64,000 nt of DNA from JAHWKI01 sp035513575 (GTDB lineage: Bacteria > Gemmatimonadota > Gemmatimonadetes > Longimicrobiales > RSA9). The stretch lies in the NCBI GenBank assembly GCA_035513575.1, contig DATKBW010000049.1, positions 1 to 64,000 on the forward strand, written 5' to 3'. Of this stretch, positions 41,057 to 49,463 are shown piece by piece. The notes under the pieces are model-generated. The model was not told the origin of the DNA and made no database searches. It saw only the letters and a list, made by a program, of their open reading frames with translations. How positions within the stretch are numbered: position 1 is the first letter of the stretch; every line of letters begins with the position of its first letter. The position numbers and the translations under genes are program-made.

Positions 41057-42561
41057 GGGCCCCACCCCTTCCGCAGGTCCGCCACCACCCCCTCCGCGAC
41101 GCGGTCCGCCAGGGCCATGATGGTCAGGTAGGGGTTGATCTCCAGGCTGTCGGGGAACAGCGCCGAGTCGGCCACGCGGAGCCACGGCAGACCGTGCACC
41201 CGTCCCCACCCGTCGGTGACGCTGTCGGCCGCGTCCCGCCCCATGCCGCACCCGCCCATCAGGTGCGCCGCGGATACGCTGATCTTCCCCGGCAGGAAGT
41301 GCTCACGGCTGATCAGCTCGTCCACACGCTCCGCGTCCCGGCGCTCGATGAGGGGCGGGTCCGCCTCCGGCGCGTGCACCCGCGCGGCGCCCGCGGCGAA
41401 GAAGATCCGGGCGGAGGCCCGCGTCGCCGCGACCAGCGCGTCCACGACGGCGTCCGTGAAGGCGTAATGGACCACCGGGCCTCCCTCGTCATCCACCGCG
41501 ATCCGGTTCTCGGCGACGGCCCGGTCCAGCGCCAGCACCAGGATCATCTGGAGCCGCGGGAACGCGTTCATGAGCCGGCTGTGCTCGGCGCCGAAGCCCG
41601 TCAGGTTCTTGGCCGTGATGAACGGGAAGTACATGCAGGTCTCCAGCACGTACCCCTCCTCCCACCGGTCCACGTAGTAGCTCTTGGGGTGTCCCACGTC
41701 GTTCGTGATCGGGCGATCGTGCTCGGCCACCAGGATGTGCGCGGGGTGGCAGGTGAAGCCCGCGCCCAGACGGGGGAGCGTCTCGGCGAGGCCGGAGCGG
41801 AGCAGCAGCGCGGTCGAGCCAATGGACCCGCCGCAGACGACGACCATCCCCGCATCGATCGTGTACTCCCCAGCCGCCCACTCGCCGGCCCGCCCTTTGT
41901 CCCCGGGCCCCCTCTCCGTCACGCGCACGGTGAGCGCGCGGTCACCAGGGTCGACCCGCAGGACCTCCGCGCGTGTGACCACCTCGACGCCCAGCCGCTC
42001 CGCGGCCGGCAGCTGCACCTGGTGCGTGCCCTGCTTCGCGCCGTTGGGGCAGCCGAGGTTGCACAGCGACGCGCCAAGGCACCCCTTCACGTTGACGGGG
42101 AACTGCTCGGCCGACCAGCCCAGCGCCCGACACCCCTCGAGGAAGAGCCGGTTGTTGTCGTTGATCCGCGCCGGCTCGAGGAGGTGGACGTTGTTCTCGC
42201 CCATGTAGCGCCGGGCGCGCCGCTCCAGGTCCGCGTGCTCGAGGCCCGGCACCCCCCACTTCCCGATCACCCGCTCGGGAGGAAGCAGGCTCGTCCCCGT
42301 ATAGACGACCGTGCTCCCGCCGTACCCGCGCCCGAAGGCCAGCGTCATGGTGCCGTCGGCCGTCAGGAAGCCGCCGTCCTCCTCGTACAGGGCCGAGGCC
42401 ATCTCCAGCTCGCGGCCGGTCATCTCGTGGGGATCCACCCTGGGACCCTTCTCGAGCACCAGAACCCTGCGGCCGTCCGCGACCAGCGGCGCCAGCGCCT
42501 GCGCGACCGTGCCCCCGCCCGCGCCGGAGCCGATGACCACCACGTCGCAGCGCTCGCGCAT
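41053..42561 (-). CDS. GMC-family FAD-dependent oxidoreductase
   Basis: 502 aa. The FAD-binding GxGxxG is GSGAGGGTVAQAL (~10-22), with the GMC signature FGRGYGGSTVVYTGTSLL (~77-94) and the C-terminal HLMGGCGMG (~435) that carries the catalytic His. A cysteine-rich insert, CLGASLCNLGCPNGAKQG (~160), matches the subgroup of gluconate/2-keto dehydrogenases that pass electrons on rather than to oxygen. The start lies 3 bp after the small-subunit stop, and its own stop overlaps the ThDP enzyme start. Confidence 0.88.
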   Translation of the reverse strand: MRERCDVVVIGSGAGGGTVAQALAPLVADGRRVLVLEKGPRVDPHEMTGRELEMASALYEEDGGFLTADGTMTLAFGRGYGGSTVVYTGTSLLPPERVIGKWGVPGLEHADLERRARRYMGENNVHLLEPARINDNNRLFLEGCRALGWSAEQFPVNVKGCLGASLCNLGCPNGAKQGTHQVQLPAAERLGVEVVTRAEVLRVDPGDRALTVRVTERGPGDKGRAGEWAAGEYTIDAGMVVVCGGSIGSTALLLRSGLAETLPRLGAGFTCHPAHILVAEHDRPITNDVGHPKSYYVDRWEEGYVLETCMYFPFITAKNLTGFGAEHSRLMNAFPRLQMILVLALDRAVAENRIAVDDEGGPVVHYAFTDAVVDALVAATRASARIFFAAGAARVHAPEADPPLIERRDAERVDELISREHFLPGKISVSAAHLMGGCGMGRDAADSVTDGWGRVHGLPWLRVADSALFPDSLEINPYLTIMALADRVAEGVVADLRKGWGP

Positions 42562-42564
42562 CGG

Positions 42565-43089
42565 CTACTCCAGCGGCGCCGGAGCGTGTCCGGCGAGACC
42601 GCCGCCGCCGGGCTCCGCGTCCCCGCCCGGGGCGCGGCCGGAGCCCTGGCTCGCCTCCGCGGCGGCGGCCGCCCGGGCGGCGGCGGGTGCGTCCGGGTGC
42701 TCCACCCAGCCGCGCAGCCTCGCCTGGTAGCCGACCGCGTCGTACGCCTCCGGCCGCGCGTAGTAGCCCATGAAGACGAGCGTCCTGAGGCCCCAGAATC
42801 CGCGGCGGGCCAGCAGGACGGGGGCGTCCTGGACGCCCTGGAGGAAGCGCCGCCGGCGGTCCGGGTCGAGCCGGCGGAAGGTGCGGCCCCAGCGGAACAG
42901 GGGCAGGATGTCGAGGGCGCGGATGAACACCAGGAGCTGCCGCCGCACCGCCGCCGGCCGCCTGGCCAGCGCCGCATCGACGATCCTCTCCAGCTCGGCC
43001 CACCCCTCGGGACCGAGGGCGGCGGCTTCCGGCACGATGGACGCGGCCAGCGCCCTGAACGTCGGCCGGACCCCCGCGAGGACGCTCAT
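42565..43089 (-). CDS. GMC-partner small subunit (gluconate 2-dehydrogenase subunit 3-like)
   Basis: 174 aa from ATG 43089. The block LLVFIRALDILPLFRWGRTF ... FRRLDPDRRRRFLQGVQDAP ... GFWGLRTLVFMGYYARPEAYDAVGYQ is characteristic of the small partner found beside membrane-bound GMC dehydrogenases. There is no Tat signal of the usual twin-Arg kind at the N-terminus, which differs from typical subunit 3. The C-terminal 40 residues are Gly/Ala/Pro-rich. First gene of the operon; the glutamate dehydrogenase gene upstream ends 59 bp away on the same strand. Confidence 0.75.
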   Translation of the reverse strand: MSVLAGVRPTFRALAASIVPEAAALGPEGWAELERIVDAALARRPAAVRRQLLVFIRALDILPLFRWGRTFRRLDPDRRRRFLQGVQDAPVLLARRGFWGLRTLVFMGYYARPEAYDAVGYQARLRGWVEHPDAPAAARAAAAAEASQGSGRAPGGDAEPGGGGLAGHAPAPLE

Positions 43090-43147
43090 CGAGTTCCAGG
43101 CCTCCTGGTCCGAGTACGAGCCCGCCCCCCGCTCCGCAACGGCGCCT

Positions 43148-44422
43148 TCAGTGGCCGCGGATCTTCTCGGCGTCCGCCACCCGCCGGACCGCGATCCGGT
43201 AGGCCGCGTCCCGGTAGCTGACGCCGTCGGCCTCCGCACGGCCGCGCACCTCGTGGAACGCGGCGACGAGCTTCTTCTCCAGCTGCCGGCGCACTTTGTC
43301 CAGCTCCCAGCGGAACTGCTGGAGGTTCTGCGTCCATTCGAAGTAGCTGACCACCACGCCGCCGGCGTTGGCCAGGATGTCGGGGATCACGGGGATGCCG
43401 CGCTCGTTCATCAGGATCTTGTCGGCGATGGGCGTGGTGGGCCCGTTCGCGGCCTCCACGACCATGCGGCAGTCCAGCGCGCGGGCGTTCTCTTCCCGGT
43501 TGATGACGCCCCCCAGCGCCGCGGGGACCATGAACTCGCAGGGAACCTGCCAGAGGCTCTCGCCGGTGAGGGCGTCGCCACCAGCGAAGCCCGCGGCCGT
43601 CCCGCCCCGGGCGACGTGCGCCTGGAGCGCCGGGAGGTCGAGCCCCGCGTCGTTGTGCACGCCCCCCTCCACGTCCGTGACCGCGACGACCCGCAGCCCC
43701 TCCTCGTGCGCCGCGACCGCCAGGTGGCTGCCCACGTTGCCGAAGCCCTGGATGGCCACCCGGCTCCCCCGCCACGGGATCCCGTGGACCTTCGCGGCCT
43801 CGCGCATGATGATGAGCACGCCCCGGCCGGTCGCCTCGCTGCGCCCGACGGAGCCGCCCAGCTCGATGGGCTTGCCCGTCACGCACGCCGGCGAGTATCC
43901 CGCCCGGCTGCTGTACTCGTCCATCAGCCAGGCCATCGTCTGGGCGTCCGTGTACATGTCGGGCGCCGGGATGTCCCGATAGGGGCCCAGACCGATGGCG
44001 ATCCGGCGGGTGAACGTGCGCGTGAGCCGCTCCTTCTCGTTCTGCGAGAGGGTCCGGGCGTCCACCGTGACGCCGCCCTTGGCGCCTCCGAACGGCAGGT
44101 CCAGCAGCGCCGTCTTCCAGGTCATGAGCGCCGCGAGGCCCCGGACCTCATCCAGGTCCACCTCGGGGTGGTAGCGGATCCCGCCCTTGGTCGGGCCGCG
44201 GGCGCCGTTGTGCTGTACGCGGTGACCGATGAACACCCGCTCGGAGCCGTCATCCATCAGCACCGGGACGCGAACCGTGATCTCCCGGAACGGTACGCTG
44301 AGCCGCATGCGCATGGGCTCCGTGAGCCCGAGGGACGCGACGGCGTCCGCGAACTGGATGCGCGCGATCTCGGCCAGCGAGAGCGGACGGGAATGCGGTG
44401 CTGTCTCGGCGGTCGTGGCCAT
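43148..44422 (-). CDS. gdhA: Glu/Leu/Phe/Val dehydrogenase (glutamate dehydrogenase)
   Basis: 424 aa, the length of hexameric bacterial GDH. Signatures: PTKGGIRYHPEVDLDEVRGL, the catalytic Lys in DLPFGGAKGGVTVD (~107), and the dinucleotide fold QGFGNVGSHLAV (~225). It interconverts glutamate and 2-oxoglutarate plus ammonia, fitting the amino-acid catabolic theme. The coenzyme preference is not readable. The 26 bp upstream of the ATG contain ACCTTTGCC but no clear promoter. Confidence 0.93.
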   Translation of the reverse strand: MATTAETAPHSRPLSLAEIARIQFADAVASLGLTEPMRMRLSVPFREITVRVPVLMDDGSERVFIGHRVQHNGARGPTKGGIRYHPEVDLDEVRGLAALMTWKTALLDLPFGGAKGGVTVDARTLSQNEKERLTRTFTRRIAIGLGPYRDIPAPDMYTDAQTMAWLMDEYSSRAGYSPACVTGKPIELGGSVGRSEATGRGVLIIMREAAKVHGIPWRGSRVAIQGFGNVGSHLAVAAHEEGLRVVAVTDVEGGVHNDAGLDLPALQAHVARGGTAAGFAGGDALTGESLWQVPCEFMVPAALGGVINREENARALDCRMVVEAANGPTTPIADKILMNERGIPVIPDILANAGGVVVSYFEWTQNLQQFRWELDKVRRQLEKKLVAAFHEVRGRAEADGVSYRDAAYRIAVRRVADAEKIRGH

Positions 44423-44480
44423 GGCGATTCTGGGAACGGGGGTGCGGCAAAGGTGCGGTGCGGCCCCTCGGCGGTCAACG

Positions 44481-44720
44481 TCAGCGCGCGTAGCGGGCGC
44501 TGGCGAGCTCGATGATCCGGTCGATCAGGGCTTCGTGCGCGAGCCCGGCCGCCAGGGCCGCCCGCGAAAATTCGGCTCCCCGCTCGAGGTAGCAGTTGGG
44601 ATTCGCCTCGACGACGTGGACGTCCCCGTCCGCATCCACCCGCACGTCGATCCGCGCGTAATCGCGCAGGCCCAGGGCGTGGAACGTGTCGACGGCGACC
44701 CGCTGGAGCTCCGCATCGAG
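44481..44720 (-). pseudogene. C-terminal fragment of a D-alanine--D-alanine ligase-like ATP-grasp protein
   Basis: About 79 codons with family character, from LDAELQRVAVDTFHALGL to the stop. It contains the strand RDYARIDVRVDADGDVHVV and the Mg-ligand block EANPNCYLERGAEFSRA of ATP-grasp ligases. Family members have ~220-280 residues before this point; here the homologous part begins at about 44720 and the frame beyond it reads the antisense of another gene. No start codon of its own. The truncation point coincides with that of the AAA+ fragment on the other strand. Confidence 0.8.
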
Positions 44721-45203
44721 AAGGCCTTCGCCGAGTCCGGCGGCTCCGAGGATGGGGGGGTATCCACCCGCGTCCTCGGGACTTTCCTCTCCTGGATGCA
44801 GGAGCGGCGCGGTGACGTGTTCGTGGTGGCCACCGCCAACGCCGTGGAGCGCCTCCCTCCCGAGTTCCTCCGCAAGGGCCGTTTCGACGAGGTCTTCTTC
44901 GTCGACCTCCCCGACGACGAGACCCGCCGCGCCATCTTCCGCATTCACCTAGCGCGCCGGAACCAGCTGCCCGAGCGGTTCGACCTCGCCGCCCTCGCCG
45001 CGGCCACCGAAGGCTTCAGCGGCGCAGAGATCGAGCAGGTCGTCATCGCCGCCCTCTACACCGTCTTCGCCGCTTCCGCCGACCTCACCGACGACGCCCT
45101 GCTCGCGGAAGTCGCCGCTACCCGCCCCCTCTCCGTGGTCGCGGCCGAGCGCATCCAGGCCCTCCGCCGCTGGGCGGCCGGCCGCACCGTTCCCGCCAGC
45201 TGA
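44715..45203 (+). pseudogene. C-terminal fragment of an AAA+ ATPase (Ycf46/FtsH-like)
   Basis: 163 codons beginning at IEKAFA. Homology starts exactly after the place where Walker B (usually IDEIEKAF) should be, so Walker A and B are gone. Retained are VATANAVERLPPEFLRKGRF with the arginine finger, EVFFVDLPDDETRRAIFRIH and the sensor-2 region LAAATEGFSGAEIEQVVIAA. The upstream frame is the antisense of the ATP-grasp fragment. It cannot be an active ATPase. A terminator-like hairpin follows 10 bp after the stop. Confidence 0.8.
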
Positions 45204-45213
45204 CGGGCCGGCG

Positions 45214-45243
45214 GGCGTGGGGAAATCCACCACGCCATTTTCC
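45214..45243 (+). terminator. Hairpin with T-run after the AAA+ fragment
   Basis: GGCGTGG (45214-45220) pairs with CCACGCC (45230-45236), 9-nt loop, followed by ATTTTCC. The remaining intergenic bases to 45354 hold no other feature. Confidence 0.6.
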
Positions 45244-45354
45244 TCAATAACTCCGACTGTCCCGCACCCTCCGGAAGTGGATATTGAACGCGGGTCGGGG
45301 TCCGCGGCGCGCGGGTAGGGGCTTCGCCGGAGAGTCGCCGCCGGGCCCCGATTC

Positions 45355-45375
45355 CACTTCACTTCCGGTGAAGTG
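45355..45375. promoter_or_regulatory. Perfect 8-bp inverted repeat upstream of the universal stress gene
   Basis: CACTTCAC (45355-45362), 5-nt TTCCG, GTGAAGTG (45368-45375). It ends 23 bp before the ATG, in the position of a transcription-factor operator or an mRNA stem that could affect ribosome access. Confidence 0.55.
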
Positions 45376-45398
45376 TCCTGAGCGGTCGGGAGGTGAAC

Positions 45399-46394
45399 AT
45401 GCCCCGCTCGATTCTCGTCCCCGTCGACGGGTCCAACTTCGCCGAGCACGCCCTGCCGTACGCCCTCGGGGTAGCCCGCAGGACCGGCGCCCGGATCCAC
45501 TTCGCCCTCGTCCACGTCCCCTTCGAAATCGTGAGTCCCAGCTATCCGCTCGCCGAAGAAATGGCGGAGCGGGAGTTGGAGCAACGGGACCGCGACGAGG
45601 CGTACATCGAGCAGCTGGTCCGCCGTCTGGCCACACCGGAGGTCGAGTACCGGACCGCGCTGCTGCGAGGGCACATCGCCTCGGCCATCGGCCGGTACGT
45701 GGAGGACGAGCGGATCGACCTCGTGGTGATGACGACCCACGGGCGGGGCGGCCTCCAGCGGGCGTGGCTCGGCAGCACCGCGGACAGCCTCCTGCGTCGC
45801 CTGATGATCCCCCTGCTGCTGGTCCGCCCCGCCGAGGAGACCCGGGAGATCGGACCCGGTAGCGCGCTGGAGTTCAGCCGCGTGCTCGCGGCGCTGGACG
45901 GGAGCGGGACCGCGGAGCAGGCACTGCGCGATGCCATCGAGCTCGGCGTCGCGGGGGATGCGGCCATCACGCTGGCGCACGTCCTCCAGCCTCCCATCAC
46001 GGCCTACTCGCCCTACATCCCCCACGCCGTCCAGATCACGCAGGACGAGGTGGCGGCGCGGCGCGAGTCCATGAGCCGCTACCTCGATGGCCTGCTGGAA
46101 GAGCCATGGCTGCAGGGCCGCAAGGTCATGAAGGACATGCGCGTCGACTACCACGCCGCCCACGCGATCCTGGAGCTCGCGCGGAAGGCGGATGCCGACC
46201 TGATCGTCCTCGGCACGCACGGGCGTGGCGGCCTGCGACGGATGGTTCTGGGCAGCGTGGCGGACAAGGTGATCCGCGCGACCTACCGCCCGGTGCTGGT
46301 TCACCGCGGTCTGGGGTTCAACGAGCGAATGACCTTCGCCGAGCCTCGATCGAAAACGAGGTCCGAGCAGATCGAGGTCGAAGCCGGGAGCTGA
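45399..46394 (+). CDS. Tandem universal stress protein (two Usp domains)
   Basis: 331 aa. Domain 1 covers ~1-145 (RSILVPVDGSNFAEHALPYA; TTHGRGGLQRAWLGSTADSL) and domain 2 ~155-310 (VLAALDGSGTAEQALRDAI; GTHGRGGLRRMVLGSVADKV). Both have the G-2x-G-9x-G-S/T ATP-binding pattern, so both may bind nucleotide. These proteins help survival under starvation or stress, mechanism varied. GGAGGTGAAC gives a good ribosome-binding site. The inverted repeat at 45355 is the likely control site. Confidence 0.92.
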   Translation: MPRSILVPVDGSNFAEHALPYALGVARRTGARIHFALVHVPFEIVSPSYPLAEEMAERELEQRDRDEAYIEQLVRRLATPEVEYRTALLRGHIASAIGRYVEDERIDLVVMTTHGRGGLQRAWLGSTADSLLRRLMIPLLLVRPAEETREIGPGSALEFSRVLAALDGSGTAEQALRDAIELGVAGDAAITLAHVLQPPITAYSPYIPHAVQITQDEVAARRESMSRYLDGLLEEPWLQGRKVMKDMRVDYHAAHAILELARKADADLIVLGTHGRGGLRRMVLGSVADKVIRATYRPVLVHRGLGFNERMTFAEPRSKTRSEQIEVEAGS

Positions 46395-46423
46395 CCGGCA
46401 TCGCCGGGCCCGGCGGCGGCCGT

Positions 46424-46429
46424 TAGCTT
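46424..46429 (+). promoter_or_regulatory. TAGCTT hexamer 6 bp before the ATG
   Basis: TAGCTT, then TCCGCC, then ATG at 46436. As a -10 box it would start transcription at about the ATG. No ribosome-binding site is seen. Confidence 0.35.
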
Positions 46430-46435
46430 TCCGCC

Positions 46436-47101
46436 ATGAAACCTGCCCGCGCGGTTCTGTTCGACCTCGATGGCACGCTGATCGGCACCAGGGCCCTCTA
46501 CCTGGAGGCGTACCGGACGGCCATCCGGCCCTACATCTGCAGGGACCTTTCCGATGGGGACATCATGGCCCTCCGCCCCACCTCCGAGCTCGGCTTCCTG
46601 CGTGCGGTCGTGCCCGGGATCACCCTGGAAGCCTGCGTGCGGGATTTCCACGCGGCCTACGCCGCGCTGCACGCCGAGCTCTTCGAAGGACCCTACGATG
46701 GGATCCTCGAGCTACTCGACGAGATCCGCGCGGCCGGGCTCGCGACCGGGATCGTCACCGGCAAGAGCCGCCGGTCGTGGGAGACCACGAGCGCGCTCTG
46801 CCGACTGGGACCCTTCCAGGTCCTGGTGTTCGATGACGACGTCCGCGCCCCGAAGCCCGATCCCCACGGGCTGGAGCTGGCGATCGACAGGCTGGGGCTC
46901 GAGGCCGCGGACTGCGTCTACATCGGCGACACCGTGACCGATGTCCGGGCCGCCAGAGCGGCCGGGCTGCGACCCGTCGCCGCGCTGTGGGCGCGGAGCC
47001 CGGACCAGCGGGAAGGTTACGCGGCGAGGGCCGCGGCTGAGGGCGCCGAGGTGGTGGAAACCCCCGGAGACCTCCGGCCCGTGCTGGGCCTGGATCGCTA
47101 G
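46436..47101 (+). CDS. HAD-family phosphatase (phosphoglycolate phosphatase-like)
   Basis: 221 aa. Motif I VLFDLDGTLIGT (nucleophile Asp), motif II Thr in GIVTGKSRRS, motif III Lys in RAPKPDP, motif IV IGDTVTDVRAA. A small helical cap sits at residues 17-80. The best guess is a phosphoglycolate phosphatase/beta-phosphoglucomutase-type enzyme of the cytoplasm; the substrate is not readable. Its TAG is followed immediately by the remains of a porin gene on the other strand. Confidence 0.88.
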   Translation: MKPARAVLFDLDGTLIGTRALYLEAYRTAIRPYICRDLSDGDIMALRPTSELGFLRAVVPGITLEACVRDFHAAYAALHAELFEGPYDGILELLDEIRAAGLATGIVTGKSRRSWETTSALCRLGPFQVLVFDDDVRAPKPDPHGLELAIDRLGLEAADCVYIGDTVTDVRAARAAGLRPVAALWARSPDQREGYAARAAAEGAEVVETPGDLRPVLGLDR

Positions 47102-47285
47102 AATACGACAGCCGCCATCAGGAAGACCCAGCTCAGGACGTCCACGTCCGCACGTCCTGGATCTGCACGAACGCGGTCACGGCCTGCGGCAGGGCGGCGC
47201 GCAGCCACAGGCGGGTCCGCATCGTCGTGGACGCCACGGAGGCGTCGGTATCGAACCAGTCCATGGACCGGAACTCGAAGCGCGG
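47098..47285 (-). pseudogene. Remnant of an outer-membrane porin (alginate-export-like) after nrfA
   Basis: Two short pieces in different frames. The first (47285 to ~47135) reads RFEFRSMDWFDTD, then STTMRTRLWLRA and VTAFVQIQDVRTW, the pattern of the first barrel strands of alginate-export/DUF1302-type porins. A TGA stops it at 47135. In another frame the next bases read VDVLSWVFLMAAVVF and end at a TAG at 47098, like a final barrel strand with terminal Phe. I read this as a gene that lost its middle. No signal peptide remains. Confidence 0.5.
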
Positions 47286-47350
47286 CCTCCCCCCTTCAGG
47301 ACCATTCCAGCCATCACTTCCCCCGGAGGGCGGGCGGGTCGTGACCCGCC

Positions 47351-48892
47351 TCAGCGTCCGCCCGGCCGGCGCAGATCGGGCTCGCCACGCCTCCCGAACC
47401 GCGCGTCCGTCGCGCCCGGCGACACCGTCTGCGCGGGGCCGGTCCGGGGCGCCGTCCGCGTCTCGGGCAGCGGCCGGCCGTACAGGGCGGCCAGCCCCAG
47501 CCGTGCGAAGTCGATGGCCTTGCCGAGGATGCGGAGCGCCTCCTGGTCCGCGTGGAACCCCATGGAGTTTTCGGCCTCGATGAAGTCCGTGTAGAACTGG
47601 GCCCGCCGCTGGTACTGCCGGGCGAGGCGGACGTCCTCCCCGGTGCTGTCCCGCTGCACCTGGTCGCGGATGGCCCTGGTGAGCTGGAGCGTGGCGTCGA
47701 TGGCGATGTTCCGCATCTCGTACGTGCGGTCCTGGATGGCGTGGACCCGGTCCCGCAGCTCCTCCTCGGACCAGCGGTGGCAGGTCTGGCACGCGTTGGC
47801 GACGTTCAGGACGGGGCTGCGGACCCAGTGGTCGCTCACCTTCATCGCCCCGACCCTCAGGTACGGCATGTGGCAGTCCGCGCAGGCGACGCCGCTGCGG
47901 GCGTGGATCCCCTGGTTGTATAGCTCGAATTCCGGGTGCTGCGCCTTGAGGACCGGGGCGCCGCTGATGGCGTGCGTCCAGTCCTGGAAGCCGACCTCGT
48001 CGTAATAGGCCATGATGCTGTCGACGTTCAACCCCTTGGCCCAGGGGTACGTCAGCCGCTTTTCCGCGCCCCGGAAGTAGTACTCGACGTGGCACTGCCC
48101 GCACACGAACGTGCGCATCTCGGCCCGCGTGGCTTCCTCGTTCACGGCGTAGCCCTCGATCCCCTGGCTGGCCTTCAGCGCGCGCATCCCCTCGATGAAG
48201 CCGGGACGCGTGATCCGCAGCGCCATGGTCTCCGGGTCGTGACAGTCGATACACGACACCGGGTGCTCCGCCAGCGCCGCCGCCTCCTGGTAGGGCATCT
48301 GGTTGACCCGCTCGAACCCGGCCATCAGATCCCCGTCCCCCGCGTCCCGATAGACCGTGTAGACGGACGCGTGGCAGTGCAGGCAGGCCCCCGGTTGCTG
48401 CACGACCTGCTGCCGCTCCGTGAAGATCTGGTCGATGAACATGTACGCGTGCCCCCGCTCCTCCCGGAAATCCTCCGCGAAGGCGTATCCCGCCCAGAAC
48501 TCCCGCAGCCGGGGATCCTCCACCAGCCGGCTCGCGGCGACCTCCTCCCGGGGGTCCAGCTCCGTCGGCTGCTTCGGGATCGCCTCGCTCCCGCCATAGC
48601 GGGTGCGGACCATGTCCACCGTGCGACCGTAGAGGTCGTACTGGATCGGGAAGTTCCTCCCCCAGACCGCCGGGTCCACGATGCTGTCGTTCAGCTCCAC
48701 CACGCGGTAGAACGGGTGCCGCGCCTCCTGCTGCCGCGCGAAGATGTTCGTCAGCAGGGCCGCGATCCCCAGCGTGAGCAGGGCGGCGACCACGGCCGCG
48801 CCCACCAGCCAGCCGCCCGTGTACTGCCGGCGCCGCCCGGGGGGTTTCACCGGCTCGGGTGTGGGATTCGGGGCGTTCGGGGGAGTTGCCAT
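47351..48892 (-). CDS. nrfA: Pentaheme cytochrome c nitrite reductase, ammonia-forming
   Basis: 513 aa. One N-terminal membrane anchor (~28-50, WLVGAAVVAALLTLGIAALL) and five heme sites: CLHCH (~169), CIDCH (~214), CGQCH (~263), CADCH (~334), CQTCH (~364). In E. coli NrfA the active-site heme is bound by CXXCK; here the first site is CXXCH, as in a known subgroup. It reduces nitrite to ammonium with six electrons. The conserved Arg/Tyr/His region near HAYMFIDQIF supports the family. NrfH lies 9 bp upstream. The C-terminal ~45 residues are low-complexity. Confidence 0.92.
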   Translation of the reverse strand: MATPPNAPNPTPEPVKPPGRRRQYTGGWLVGAAVVAALLTLGIAALLTNIFARQQEARHPFYRVVELNDSIVDPAVWGRNFPIQYDLYGRTVDMVRTRYGGSEAIPKQPTELDPREEVAASRLVEDPRLREFWAGYAFAEDFREERGHAYMFIDQIFTERQQVVQQPGACLHCHASVYTVYRDAGDGDLMAGFERVNQMPYQEAAALAEHPVSCIDCHDPETMALRITRPGFIEGMRALKASQGIEGYAVNEEATRAEMRTFVCGQCHVEYYFRGAEKRLTYPWAKGLNVDSIMAYYDEVGFQDWTHAISGAPVLKAQHPEFELYNQGIHARSGVACADCHMPYLRVGAMKVSDHWVRSPVLNVANACQTCHRWSEEELRDRVHAIQDRTYEMRNIAIDATLQLTRAIRDQVQRDSTGEDVRLARQYQRRAQFYTDFIEAENSMGFHADQEALRILGKAIDFARLGLAALYGRPLPETRTAPRTGPAQTVSPGATDARFGRRGEPDLRRPGGR

Positions 48893-48901
48893 GACGTTCT
48901 C

Positions 48902-49366
48902 CTATCGCAGCCAGTGACCCACGTGGCGATGACAGTGGGTGCAGTCCAGGGGCTCGGTTCCGCCGCCCTGCCCGGACGGGGTGACGTGATCGATGCTCTC
49001 CGTGATCCGGCCGTGGCAGTACCGACAGGCCTCCTGCACCACGTTCTCGTTCGGCCGCGTGATCCGGATGGGATCGGGGAAATTCCCGGTGGTGAAATAG
49101 AACGAGTGCCAGAACCCGTTCTTCGCCTTCACGTAGTACTTCGGGAGGCTCTCGTGCGGAGTGTGACAGTCGTTGCACGCCGCCACGGTGTGATGGCTCG
49201 ACTTCACCCACGCCGCGTAGTGCTCGTCCATGATGTGGCAGTTCGCGCACGCCGCGGGGTCGTGGCCCAGGTACGAGTACCCCTTCGCGTACACGAACGT
49301 GAAACCGCCCAGCCCGATGACGATCCCGATCAGGACCGCCGTGACGGGGACCAGCCACCGCCTCAT
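48902..49366 (-). CDS. nrfH: Tetraheme quinol dehydrogenase NrfH
   Basis: 154 aa from ATG 49366, with GGAGG at ~49372-49376. One N-terminal membrane helix (~6-30) and four CXXCH sites: CANCH, CNDCH, CRYCH, CTHCH. This is the NapC/NirT-type subunit that passes electrons from menaquinol to NrfA at the membrane. First gene of the nrfHA operon. The 97 bp upstream show no FNR- or NarL-type box that I could recognise. Confidence 0.92.
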   Translation of the reverse strand: MRRWLVPVTAVLIGIVIGLGGFTFVYAKGYSYLGHDPAACANCHIMDEHYAAWVKSSHHTVAACNDCHTPHESLPKYYVKAKNGFWHSFYFTTGNFPDPIRITRPNENVVQEACRYCHGRITESIDHVTPSGQGGGTEPLDCTHCHRHVGHWLR

Positions 49367-49463
49367 TCCCACCTCCTCCCCTCGTCCGGCCTCGACCGTT
49401 GCGACCGGACCTCGTCACCCTATGCCGGGCGAGCTACCGCGGCCAGTCGGGAGATCCCCCATC

